A stretch of 42,652 nt of DNA, from assembly GCA_022592445.1 (NCBI GenBank), contig JABYQR010000370.1, positions 1-42,652 on the forward strand, in the 5' to 3' direction. The notes below the pieces were generated by a model. The model did no database searches, was not told the DNA's origin, and saw nothing but the letters and a program-made list of their open reading frames with translations. The DNA comes from Cytidiella melzeri. Lineage: Eukaryota; Basidiomycota; Agaricomycetes; Polyporales; Irpicaceae. This document shows, one piece after another, positions 1 through 11,528 of this stretch. Each line of letters opens with the position of its first letter. Position 1 is the stretch's first letter. A program made the translations under genes and the position numbers.

Positions 1-100
1 TCCCACTTTTTGCGCGTGGACAGACGCCAGATCAAAATTCCCTAATATGGTGTATAACGAGTCACATGAGTCACAGGTAGTCACGGACCATCCGCCGCCT

Positions 101-130
101 ATCGACGACCATCGACGACCATCGACGACC
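101..130. repeat. Perfect 10-base tandem repeat, three copies
   Basis: The unit ATCGACGACC is repeated exactly three times in the upstream region of the first gene. It is a minisatellite or perhaps a clustered binding site; nothing else supports a regulatory role. Confidence 0.8.
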
Positions 131-455
131 AGCCCTCCTAGGTACATCCTCAGACTACGGCCAAGACCACCTGCAATTCTCTTTGTACGTCTTCTCTTTA
201 CACCACTGGCAGCCCTTTCAAACTCAAGATAGTCTTGCCTAGGTAGCCCTTGTGCTCTGCTGCTCAGTAGAGTGGATACTACTATGGTTCTTGCTGTCGC
301 GTACCTCGCGCGGGCTCTCGCGCCGTGCTCCAACAAGTCTACCGCGTAGCTGTAGAGACCACAACACCATGGCGACACACTCATGTCCGCCTCTCAAATA
401 TTTCACCCAGCACCATAGGTTCAGGCAGCCGAGGTTTCGCTCCACTGGGTTCATG

Positions 456-463
456 TATATAAG
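456..463 (+). promoter_or_regulatory. TATA box of the first gene
   Basis: TATATAAG lies 84 bases before the ATG at 547. The stretch between them has no ATG in the gene frame and would form a short leader, which fits a core promoter for the gene at 547-2667. Confidence 0.6.
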
Positions 464-546
464 GTGAGAGCAGATGGCTGGTCAGTCTCCCTCAGAGCCA
501 CTGTCTTGCACATAAAGACTCACTTCCTGCCTCCATCGACCCAGTC

Positions 547-2667
547 ATGCCCGCTCAGACCCATTCGCGATCTAGTCGCCGTTTCGTTCCGTACGAGGTG
601 CCTGCTCCCGATCGACGTCCGGTCTCTGCTGGGTGGCTAGCTAGACCAGCATGGACAGGTAAGTCTCTGTGTGTTCACAAAGGCCTACGGCTAACATAGT
701 ACAACAGATGGAGGTGTCAACCCGGTACAACGCTACTACTCCATTGCGGAGATGAATGCTACATTGGAAGCATATGGTTATCCGCTACTCCGCTCACCCT
801 CTCCGGAGCCAGAGCTGCAAGCTGGTCCTCGACGACCTGCTTCGGAGGAGTGGCTCGATCGCCCGACTTGGAAAGGTATGTGGATACTCCCAACATCTTG
901 CTGTACTCACACTGATTCGACACAACAGATGAAGGTGCCGATCCACCACAGCGCTACCACAGTGTCGCAGAGATCAATGCCAACCGAGAAGCGCATGGAC
1001 GACTTCCTATCGGGCGCGCCTTTGCGCCTCCGCCTCCGCAGCTGGACCAGGAGGACGACAGCGGTCAAGCTGTATCAGACGACGCTGCACACATGCGGCA
1101 AGGGGCTACTATCGACAACGCGCTGCCACAAGGCCAAATCACGATACCAGCAGATGCAACAATTGCCCGAGAGGCCGATGCTGCTGCCACGGCTGTGCTC
1201 GTTGCCGGGGCCGTTGGTAAGTGCATCGCTACTTCCGTTTATGACATACTCATACTTTCTCCTGTAGAGGAAGGCAAGAAGGTCTTGACCAATGTCGGGA
1301 TCACAAGATCTGTTCCGGCTGCGAAGCAGAACGTGCGCGGCAAAGTAGCATCAACGAAAGAAGAGAAGAACAAAGCGAGAGAGATACAGTACAACGACGG
1401 ACTTACCCGATCGGCTTTCATCAAGAGTGCGCTGGCGGTACATGGTCTACACAACATGTACGAGATCGGTAGTGGATCCGGGCCCTCATTCAGAATGTGG
1501 TGGAAAGGGAGTGTGTGAGTGTTTTCTTGTAAACTACCTGCATCGAGTCTCATTCTTTTCGTATGCCAGCGGTGGAAAGGCAAACACCCCTGCAATAGAC
1601 ACCGATTCTGATTTCATGGACCCTCTCCGGGATATCTTAGCAAGGATGCAAGGAAGTCGAAGCATGAGTGTCTCGGTCTTGTTCGACCTTGATAAAATTG
1701 CCTCGTACCGTGTTGAGCAGGTGAGCACCTTGTTACGCTCCTATTGCTACGTAGCTTGACCAACTTCTTTACTTAGCCGCTTAGTGCAGGATTTGACCCT
1801 CATCTTGAGGTCACTTTTGGTACACAGGTGAGCCACATGTTGTTGCTTTCGCACACAGCTCATCAAAAATGAGTTATAGGTGCCCCGGGTATCGCAGTTT
1901 AGCACTGAGGATCAGCTCCACGGAGCCAAGATTCTCGAGCTCCAACGCAAGTGGAAGTGTGATGATCACCATAGCGAGAATGGTGGTGCGGGATGCTGCT
2001 ACCGGTCGGTGTCTGCTCAGCATTACACCTTGACTAATCGGCGTCTCAAAATGTGGTCGGCGGCCATTGTAAGTCCTTGTCGCGGCTGTAGCCTTACTGT
2101 GTGATTCTGATATACTTTGCACAGATTGCGGGAAAGGCCACAATGGAAACACCCCCGCCCGAACTGCTGGATGGTGGTGACATCAGTGTGAAGTTCAAGC
2201 CTCGTGGCTTGAACGGCTCGCGCTCGGCCAGCAGTATGTCCTCGAACTCCGGCACTGGAGATGTCACATCATTGCTAGCAACAACGATGCTGCCGATGGC
2301 TGTTATGTACATGCAGCAAATGACTGAGTCCTTTGCAGCCCGTCGTAGTGGCCCGACTTTGTCTCATTCTGTAGTAGCTGTACCGACTACCGATAGCACT
2401 GGTCTCGAGACCCGCCATACTGGTGTTCCAGTAGGTGATGAAGTTCTCCGATGTGTGCAAGATTTCTTCGCAGAGCAAAAGATTGACCTCACGGCATTTG
2501 TGGATGTTCTTGTTGTACATGACTTTACTCCTGACATTATTCCGCATGTCTCAATTGCTCGACTGATGGAGGTTCTTGGTGGTGTGACAGAGGGCAAGGC
2601 ATTGAAGTTTCAGTTGTTTTGTTGGAGCTGGTATTCTTGGTTGACTGATATACGAGCTTCGAGATAA
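547..2667 (+). CDS. Uncharacterised fungal protein, 8 exons, internal exon-encoded repeat
   Basis: Spliced by hand: 547-658, 708-875, 929-1216, 1268-1514, 1570-1720, 1777-1827, 1880-2068, 2125-2667, giving 582 residues with every intron GT-AG and phases consistent. No known function is recognised. The N-terminus holds a motif encoded twice, across exons 1-2 and 2-3: a Trp-Leu-x-Arg-Pro-x-Trp block followed by Gln-Arg-Tyr-(Tyr/His)-Ser-(Ile/Val)-Ala-Glu-(Met/Ile)-Asn-Ala. The middle has a Cys/His-containing segment (WKCDDHH, then CCYR, then QHYTL) that could bind metal. The last 70 or so residues look like a small helical SAM-like domain (inference). I recall similar unnamed proteins in agaricomycete genomes, often near transposons. 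Splice site choice around exon 6 is the least certain part. The stop lies only 29 bases from the convergent transposase stop. Confidence 0.7.
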
Positions 2668-2696
2668 TTTTGCATCCTCTACTACAATTTTTGTAT

Positions 2697-3775
2697 CTAC
2701 TCATAGCCACAATTCTTAATCCAACCTAATGCATCTTTTACTGTTATGGATAATGATGCTTGATGAATCAACCATGGCCGCACATCTGCATTGATAGCTT
2801 CAGCCTCATGCCTGCGAAGCCAGGCCTTCAAGCTATGAAAGGCTTGCTCAATAGGGTTCATATCGGGGGAATACGGTGGTAGGAAGATCAACTTAGCCCC
2901 TATGTAATTCATGGTCAGAACAAATAACCCAAATATGAGTGATATCAGACGTACCACATTCGACTTCAACAATCTGGCGAACCACTTCATCATGATGAAT
3001 GGCACAGTTATCGAGAACTACAACACTACGAGGTCCTGGATAGGGATTTAGAATTGGGACCTGAAATTCTATTTGTGAGTATTACAGATCATCGTCTGTC
3101 ATTGAAGCGAGCTGAGCATACCACTTGTTCCTTCAGAAATCCAATAAACCGCTCTTTTGTTACGGAACCTTCAAAAATGTCCAATGCCACCATTCCGTCC
3201 ACAGTCAGTGCAGGCAGGGCTGAATACCGCTGGCCACGACAGAAAATCTGCCGCCGCACGCAGGCCTGTCCAAGACGGCTCCACCCTTCAGTCCTTTGGT
3301 TGGTGAGGTCATCTACACTGGACTCGTCGAGCCAGACAAAGGACTCTTTGGGTATGTCCGCACATACCCCACGCCATGTTGCACGAAGAAGATCATCACG
3401 TTCTGCTGCAGCTCGAGAGATGGATTTATGAGAATATGCCAGTCGGTGAATTGTTCGGGACAGGGTAGCAATGGAAACATGAACATTGTGTATGTCGAGT
3501 AACTGGTTCTGGATTTCATCGAGATAGACCGCAGGATTGGTTTCCACCAGGGATAGGATGTAGTTGAGGTCGTCTGTATCAAGAGCACGATGGCGGCCTC
3601 TCGGATGCACAAAAGGGCTTTGTGTCTGTCCATACTCCCGGTATACTCGAAGAACCTCGTATACTGTTGTTTTTGAGCATCCAGCCAGATTTGCAATATC
3701 TGAGATAGAGAGCTCATCATCAATAGCCCAGCTCAAAATACGCTCGCGTAGTTGTTGCGATAGATGGGCCGGCAT
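2697..3775 (-). CDS. Tc1/mariner-type (IS630 superfamily) DDE transposase
   Basis: Three exons on the minus strand (3775-3122, 3060-2955, 2899-2697) give 320 residues without a stop. The N-terminus has a helix-turn-helix (ISDIANLAGCSKTTVYEVL, about residues 24-42). The catalytic triad is visible: D150 in FVWLDES, D235 in VVVLDNCAIHHD, and E271 in PPYSPDMNPIEQ, with 35 residues between the last two. The family cuts and pastes DNA at TA dinucleotides. The start at 3775 is chosen because the helix-turn-helix begins soon after it; an upstream in-frame extension exists. The second intron falls between the second D and the E and must be removed to obtain the triad. No terminal inverted repeats were found by eye, so element ends are unknown. 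The copy looks intact at protein level. Confidence 0.85.
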
Positions 3776-6254
3776 GGCAGAGAGCAGACTGCAATGTACA
3801 GGCACGGGCGTCGGGCGCCGGCGTGACAGCCTCTCGTGAGCGCTTTTCACAGTGTTACAGCAGCAGTGACCATCATTTTTACCTTATTAGGAAGGTCTTG
3901 GCACGCAAAAAAAAAAAGTGGATTCCGGTTTATTTTGCAAAACACTGTAGACCCGCTACCACAGTTAGGAGGGTGGAAACATACGCTGCTATATATCCTG
4001 ACCCATCGTTGGAGTGCTAGGGCTCAAACTGACCTTCGTACCAGATTCAGGCCATGTCGAGGCCCTTTACCATACGCATGAAACCAAAATACTTATAGGG
4101 AACACCGTGGCGAGAAGATGGGTGTCTATGTTGTCTGGCAAGACAGCAACGACGTATTGTTCTTCAAGCAGAGAAGGACTGTACGCTGTAGCTCGATTCG
4201 AATAATATTGCGCTCAAGTCCCGATCTCAAGCTAACCCTCACCCACCGTTTATGGTTGGGGCCTTAGAGCGGTACCCATAGTATGTGACCACGGTAGGTT
4301 GTTGAGCTTCAGCTGATACCGCTCATACTCGTACTCTCCTATAGATCGCCGTGTTTCGATTGTGACGGGACGGGTTTATGTATGTGGCTAGTACTGTGAT
4401 CCGATCTTCCAGGGCTGACTTGTGGCATTGTTATATAGTGCATGGCCTTTGCGCAGGCCCCGCCGGATCTGTAATCAGACGGATGTTTGCAATTACCCCG
4501 AAGAAGCTGCAGCCCGCTGAAACCATTTGGTGACATTCGGCATCCGTCGCTGGAAAAAACGCTACTTGTACGGCCAACTGATGCCATGTCCATGTCTACA
4601 GTGCATTTCACAACCTTTCAATTCACAGGCTCGCCGACTGCGGCCACAGGTTTCGGCGCCACAGTACTACCTAGGGTGTTTCAGCGAAGGTTTTGGAGCG
4701 CGAACACGGCGCGACGGCGGTAATGTTTTGATCCAAAGTACGAATTCGAAGTATGCTGATGTTATAGAACGACGTTCGGCTGGTACGTGTATCCCCGAGG
4801 CAAAGTATATGGGCGTTACCCCCCTTACCTCAGGGCATTTGGTCTGACCGACGACGCTCGGCTCGCCACGGCCGTTGTTCCCGCAGCATTGTAAATCGTT
4901 GTTGGCGTTGTGGGCCGATTACGAGCGGGTCCTGCGACAGACAGGCTCCAGTAACATATGGTCGCCGGCCACGAAGCCGTGACGCCGAAGTCATGGAATA
5001 TGGCACAAATGTGGCAAGGGTCGGATCGGGAGAAAAGTTCTCCGAGGACGTGCGATATATGTGCAGACGTCGCTGCCTAGTCATACCTCCGCACTGCTAT
5101 GGCAAATGCTGCCGCACGGCATAGCGTAGCAACGAGAGCGGTCCACTCTTCATACACGTGTTAATGCTGAATTGGTGTTTCAGCTTTGCTCCGTGTACTT
5201 ATGAGTCTGTGGCCGACGTCAAGACTTACTCGTCAAGTTGCCGAAAAACTCGGAAGCCGAGTCGTCAACGAGCCAGCGCCCAATGGCCTGAAGCCCGGCT
5301 ATTCTTCGAATCCCTCACTCGTCATAGACACAGCTTTTCAATGTCAACTCGGAAGCTCACATTTGCCTTACAAGGTAATTTCGTGATACTCACAAGAACA
5401 AGGCCGGAAAAACTTTGGCGCTTGTGGGGACGCACGCGAAGACGCATATGCGCTTTGACACACGTCAGGCATGAGATCTGAGAACGGGAGCTCTCAAAAA
5501 TTTGAGCAAATAAGTCGCGCGTACGTATGGTACATGCAATTCATGAACTACCGTGAGCGAAGCTTTGACACGAGGGTTGGCGGTACTTATTTGTACTTGT
5601 TAGGATTAAAAGCCCGTAGCTGCTTTTTCCGGCAGAAAAATGATTGAACCGAGAAGTGAGCACTACATATTTCTTCGATTTTGACACCCTTGTGGCCTAC
5701 AGTAGCCGCAGTACCATGCTGAACCGCTTATCGTCTGCTATACCATGCCGCAGATAATATTAGGGTCGAGCACGTGTGGGGATAAAGACTCGCTCGCTAG
5801 GGCCGCCGACAAGTTATCTCATTACAACCAAAATTGATGCCAAACACACATCATACTTCAGCTATAGTCTTAGGAGGAGACGGGCTTGTCCTTGTAATTC
5901 CAACAACGTAATCGTGAGTTAATTCTAGGAATCATCATACGGGTGTTTTGTTCATCGAATTTGGTTGTCCTACGCCTGTTTCCAGCAAGCTCTTCTGTAG
6001 GACCGCATACTCCTCTGAGGTCTTTGTCACGGCTCAAAAATCCTGCGCTACCTGGAGAATGTGGCCGTCTCCCTCAATTATTCAAGGGGCTCAATTTCTC
6101 GTGCGCGCGGACAATTATCTTGACGAGGTGTCCCGTTCGCGATGTATCCCGTACTCCTGGGTGAGATAGTACTTGTTATTGTTCGCGTGTTTGCGACCTC
6201 CCATGTGGACTTCAATCTGACAGTGCGCAACAATTGATTGACATAACCTATATA

Positions 6255-7736
6255 CTACTCAATCTGTTGCTGTGACACTAACAGCGCACCGTCGAAAGCT
6301 CCTGTACGAGTAGACGACGGAAACAATCTCAAGACAAGGGGATGAGCCAATCTGTTTGTCACTGCGCTGTTGAAAATGGCGGTCAACACAGGTAGCAACG
6401 ACACCATGGCGTGATTTCGCGTGCTGAGTGTATCCACCTCGAAGTCAATTTCGTTCGTTGAGATCCCTCTGTCCCCGCCTTTCAATCTCAGACGACGTGC
6501 GGAGAACGTATACATTGCTCCCTTCAGACTATTGTGTCTGCTTGGATCCCTGAAGGTCGTTATCGGACGCTGACTGTCGAGTTTTGATAACACTAAAGAA
6601 TAATGCTGCCGTTCGATTAGGTTTCACCGCCACATTTACAGAACTGACTGCACGCTGGTCACGTCCGGCAGCCTTGTCCGAGTCTGAGATTTGTGCTCCG
6701 TATGTAATACCTGAGGAGCTAGCAAGATTGGAGTAAATGAGCAGATTTCTATGTGAGACTAACCTCATTGTGCTTGAGCAATGCAAGCTCTTGGCGGTGA
6801 TTTTACCCCAGGTAGGCCTTCATTCCTTGTGTTTTACTTTGCAGATGATGATCAGTCAGAAAACCGTCGAGATTTCAAATTGTGCTGCCACGTACTCACC
6901 ATGGGGCTTGCGACAACGTAACGCTCAGCTAACAACCGACAATCAAGTCTGCGTAATGTACACTTATCCCTCTGGCACGACAGCTCAACGCGTGCTGTCA
7001 TTTTGGGGCAGATTGCGAGCGGAGCAATGCATCGATATCAATCTTGCAAAAAGAAAATATGATGACTTCGCTCTAGCTGCGCGGAAAGATGGTGAGCCTC
7101 TGGCTTATCGAGAAGCTCATGTTCGATTCGTGAGTTGGCTTTTATGCAAAATGTGCAGTGCTGGCATCAATCAGTTTCATTGCGCGGGAAGCCGACGACA
7201 CAAATCGCCAGTGAAGAGCCTGCAAGAATACTCACGTTGCTCCATTGACACCCAAGAAGCACGGGACAGCTTCGCCCTCCTTCTGCATCTTCTTCTTCTG
7301 CTTCGTCTTCTTCTTCTTCTTCCCCTTCTTGACCTTCTTCCTCTCCTCGGTCAGCCTGATTGACAAAGCTAAAGACACTGCGATTGAGAAGAAGCAGATG
7401 GTGTATGCGTCCAAAACGAGAAATTACGAGAAACTCACGATTTCCAAGTAGTCAATTCCGATGACCTCAGCACGGACCTGGAACGAGATCTTTGTCCCCC
7501 AAAATCCACCGGATTTTGTTATGCCAAGGATGTCAAACTCACAAGACACAGGGTTGCAGCGGTGGCCGCTCTGTTGGACGATATCTGCTTGCCTCGGTCA
7601 AGCAGAGGTAGCCCGAGGTCCCACTGGGACCCTGAGCGATGTTGATCGGAGTTTTATACCAGCTCTGAAAACATGTCCTAGGGGCGTCCCGTGGCCAGCG
7701 TAGCATATGCAAACCGCTCGAAAGAAATACGAGCAC
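6255..7736 (-). pseudogene. Possible decayed uncharacterised gene
   Basis: Several minus-strand open blocks have protein-like composition but could not be joined into one model. They are a block around 7539-7736, a beta-rich block ending at a good donor near 7420 (contains FDILGITKSGGFWGTKISF), a Lys- or Glu-rich block around 7232-7400 depending on frame, and a block at 6255-6593 containing the hydrophobic run MVSLLPVLTAIFNSAVT. Splicing the first three through GTGAGT donors keeps one frame open, but that yields a Glu-run protein of no known family. It could be a real gene with more introns, a relic, or chance. Confidence 0.2.
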
Positions 7737-9074
7737 GTAACGTAATTCACCCAGCTTCCTCTCCGCCGCAGTCAGCTAAGCTTTGCATATTTGAAGTCTG
7801 GGCGGCGAAGTTCAAGTGGGATATCTGTGGGCAAATGAACTTGAGGTTGGTTTCGCAAGCAATCAAGCAGTGTCCTCACCACGGTGTCGAGAATGTTGCT
7901 AGCAACAAAATTGGCTCGGGTCGACATGGTCGTGCCATTGAGACATCGTCGACGAGACGCAATTTAGAGAGCACCCCAGCAACAAAACACATGAAAGAGA
8001 GCCCGCTGTACCAGTAGATGCATACTCTGAAGAGTGTGGTGGTCGAACGAGTCAATGATAAACTACGTTAACAAATAACTCTGGGTCAAGATAGCCAGCG
8101 TCTAACAATTAGTCAGCGATTCGGACCGCATTGTGGACCAGCGACCAGCAAGCGCATTCACCTCCGTCTTTCATGTTCTCAACAAATCTCCTTTGGTCAT
8201 ACGATGGCAGCAGCAGCAGCACTTTCGTTTTCATGGTGTGTTGCATTCGGTCTCTGTTGCACTGGAAGCCCAGGGAATGGACCGACAGATGATAGTAGAT
8301 GCCAGAAATCCACGGTGAAAGCTCAAGGCAAGTCTTTCAGGCTGGATCTCCGGATTTACCTGTCCATTCTACGCTGTGGCAGTGGCCCGTACCACTCGGA
8401 GCGCACGTAGCTGTGTAGGGCTGCCCAGTTGACTTCACAGTGGCCAGTGCAGTCAATTTACGCCTGCACGCTTCCGCGCCGACGGTCTCGTTGCACCGTT
8501 CTCAATGACGCTGGCGGCATCGGAGCTGTTTGAGGTGGTACACATCGATGGTCGGCTCACCTTGCTTTCTCGACGTTAGGCCCTCAAAAATGCTATTATC
8601 TTGCCACACATTGGACAATTGCGCCGCTATTCACAATGCACACCAATAACTTGCTATCTTTGCACGCTCAACAACCTCAATAGCTTGATATCGGGAGCTT
8701 GTTATCAGGTTACCTTACGCTTCATGGCTCATTCGACATACAGGCATACAAGCAAGCTCACAATTCCAATGTTACAAACTCCATCGCGGGAGGTGTATGG
8801 ATCCGATCGACGTTTTCCTGATTGGATCTCACGTTCAACACCTCCGCTGTTCTCGATGACGGTCAAGCGGGCGTGTCGATTCTGTCGTAAAACACGCTCC
8901 ACGCCACAACATGCAGGTGGCTATGCTGAATCTGCGGTGTGGGCAGTCGCGTAGCAACGCTCGATGAGATCTGTTTTTGGTTAGTCCTACTACTATGCAT
9001 CATATTTTCTAGTTTTCAATTGGATATTCAGCATATTTCAGCTTTGGTGCCATCTTGCACTCTTCAATGAGTAT

Positions 9075-9147
9075 TCGGGGTGCAGCCGGCGGGTGCCTCC
9101 ATCACTCAAATGTGTGGGCTGTCGGGGTGCAGTCCGCGGGTGTCTCC
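9075..9147. repeat. Imperfect direct repeat upstream of the P450 gene
   Basis: A 26-base block starting TCGGGGTGCAG at 9075-9100 recurs at 9122-9147 with few differences, at a 47-base period. It lies 260 bases before the TATA box of the P450 gene and could be a paired regulatory site or a simple local duplication. Confidence 0.6.
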
Positions 9148-9407
9148 TCTAGAGCCCGGTGGTGATTGACATCGGAGCATGCGCTGGAGTCCACTCATGG
9201 TAAGGGTCACGCCCTATCGCTGCAAATCGACTTCCCATTCTCAGCCGATTAACAAGTCCCTCCGTGGTTTTCGTACCTGACAAACAACCAAACCGCACAA
9301 ACTACGACACGCAACGCCTCGAGTTAATCTCCCAAAAGCGCACAATGTGTCCGAAGATATATCCCGATACTGCGACAATGGAAAGCGCCATGGGCTGGCT
9401 CTAGGGC

Positions 9408-9414
9408 TATATAG
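9408..9414 (+). promoter_or_regulatory. TATA box of the P450 gene
   Basis: TATATAG lies 54 bases before the ATG at 9462. An earlier ATG at 9420 is only a few bases from this box and so is unlikely to be in the mRNA, which supports the start at 9462. Confidence 0.55.
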
Positions 9415-9461
9415 ACCAGATGGTACTCTCTCCTGGCTTCATCATACTCAGCTTCACCGAC

Positions 9462-11528
9462 ATGGCTGTTGCTCAGCTTTTGCTCGACGCGTCTCTCCTT
9501 TCTGTCGGCGTCCTTCTACTCGCCCACCTCTTTAGACGGAAACCTCCCGCTCCGTACCCACCAGGACCGAAGGGTTACCCAATCATCGGTAATTTGCTCG
9601 ACCTCCCCGCCGCCTACCCATGGCGCACTTTCACAGAATGGGGTCAGAAGTACGGTAAGTCTCTCTTCTATCTCTCTGTCAAAACGCAAAGTCGTCTAAC
9701 ACTTTTCAGGTGACATTGTCTACTTGAGCTCCCTTGGCCAGTCTATCCTCGTCATTAACTCGGCGAAGCTGGCTGCAGAGTTATTGGACAAGAAGAGCAG
9801 CATCACCGCCGATCGACCTCCCTACCAGATGGCCAGTGAGTTGGTCGGCTGGAAGTCCGCCATGGCTATGTCACGGTACGGCCATCAATTCCGGGAGTAT
9901 CGCAAATACATGCATCGTTCTATGGGCTCAAAGCACATTGTCGAAAACCACCACGAGCTCATGATCGCAGAGAACCGCAAGTTCCTTCGTCGTATGTTGA
10001 CTAGCAAGGAGGACATCGGTGTAGAGATCCGCAAGTATGTATTTCTCCCTCACTCCTTTGTGTATGAGCCAAGACTAACGGCACTACAGGAACGCGGGGG
10101 CTATTATTCTGAAGCTCGCATACGGATACTCTGCCGCAGAGGGACATGACCCGATAGTGGACCTCGTCGAGAGGGCTATGGATACCTTGAAGGTGTCTAT
10201 TACTCCCGGTGCATGGCTCGTCGATCTTGTGCCAGCTCTGCGGTATATTCCGTCATGGTTCCCCGGTGCCAAATTCAAACGAGAAGCCAAATGGATGAAC
10301 CAGCTTGTCCAGGACATGGCAGAGGTACCTTTCGTGCTCACCAAGGAGGCAATCGTACGGTTCCTTACTTCTTCTCGCACGCAACGTCCGATCTGACCCC
10401 GTCGCAATGGTAGAGCAATCACGCTGACCTTCCGCCCAACCTCATCTCGGATTGTTTGGAGGGCAAGACCCTCGACCCTGAGAACGAGTTCTATGTGAAA
10501 TGGGCTGCGGCTTCTCTGTATTCAGGTACGATCGGCTTCTTTTTCACTAGCTTCCCACGAACGCTAACTCTTCGTGTTCTATTCCCAGGCGGTGCTGACA
10601 CCGTGAGTCATCTCATGTGAGATACTGTCTGAGTGTCACCAACTGACTCGTTCCCTCACCAGACGGTATCTGCCATTCACACCTTCGTCCTGGCAATGGT
10701 CCTCTACCCCGAACACCAGAAGCGCGCTCAGGCAGAGATAGACCTGGTCGTGGGAGACGAGCGTTTGCCCTCGTTTGAGGACCGCCCAAATTTGCCATTC
10801 ATCGAGTCTATCGTAAAGGAGATCTTCCGGTGGAAGCCTCTTGCACCCACCAGTAAGCCTAGGAACTGAGAGCCACGTTCTTCACGCTGACCGTATGTTC
10901 CATCTCGCAGCTCTGCCTCACCGGATGATGCAAGACGATGTTCATGACGGCTATTTCATCCCCAAAGGCACCAGCGTGTTTGGCAATATATGGTCCGCTC
11001 ACTCTCTGCCGTTTTGCTCTGCGTGCTTCCGCTGATAGTGTGACGACAGGGCGATTCTTCGCGATCCAGAGGCATACCCCAACGGGGACGAGTTCGACCC
11101 GTCAAGATACGTGACAGAAACTGGCGAGTTGACAGATGTCCCCAACCCATACGACGTCTGCTTTGGGTACGGACGAAGGTGGGTCAAAGTCGGCTGATCA
11201 CGCCGGAGTGACGGATACTCACACGCACGTCCTTTCGGTCGCTAGAATCTGCCCAGGCATGCATTTCGCCGACTCCTCAGTCTTCATTTGGGTCGCGATG
11301 ATACTGCAGGTGTATGAGTTTTCAAAGGTCGTGGAGAACGGGGTAGTCATAGAGCCACCCGTCGACGATTACACTACTGGTGCTGTCATGTGCGTATCCC
11401 TATCGGCGTTGATCAATCCGGAGCTTCAATACTGACATGCAATTTATAATAGGCATCCTAAGCCGTTCAAGTACGCGATGAAGCCTCGCTCCGCGAAGGC
11501 ACAGGCCCTCATTCTCTCCACCGACTAA
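9462..11528 (+). CDS. Cytochrome P450 monooxygenase, OrdA-like
   Basis: Ten exons: 9462-9654, 9710-10034, 10090-10354, 10414-10525, 10589-10602, 10663-10852, 10911-10992, 11050-11178, 11246-11389, 11453-11528. They give 509 residues, the usual length. Microsomal P450s use NADPH-supplied electrons to insert oxygen into a substrate. Visible parts are an N-terminal membrane helix, the Pro-rich hinge PPAPYPPGPKGYP, the I-helix oxygen-binding motif GGADTT (299-304), the ExxR motif EIFR (356-359), and the haem-binding loop FGYGRRICPG with C439 as ligand. All key residues are present, so it should be active. Overall it resembles the O-methylsterigmatocystin oxidoreductase-like families that are greatly expanded in agaricomycetes; substrate unknown. 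Exon 5 is only 14 bases and encodes part of the I-helix motif. No other secondary-metabolism gene is adjacent. Confidence 0.95.

Larger units (their letters stand above)
3776..9461. other. Gene-poor stretch with only weak coding traces
   Basis: No convincing intact gene was found in these 5.7 kb on either strand. Open frames are short and their translations look random. Two possible relics are listed separately (about 4650-5090 plus, 6255-7736 minus). A poly-A run lies at 3907-3917. Confidence 0.5.

Noticed and set aside
6737..7363. 208-codon plus-strand open frame with a Leu-rich end
   Set aside because: The Leu run is the reading of a TTC/CTT repeat; no domain is seen and the minus strand shows better exon-like blocks.
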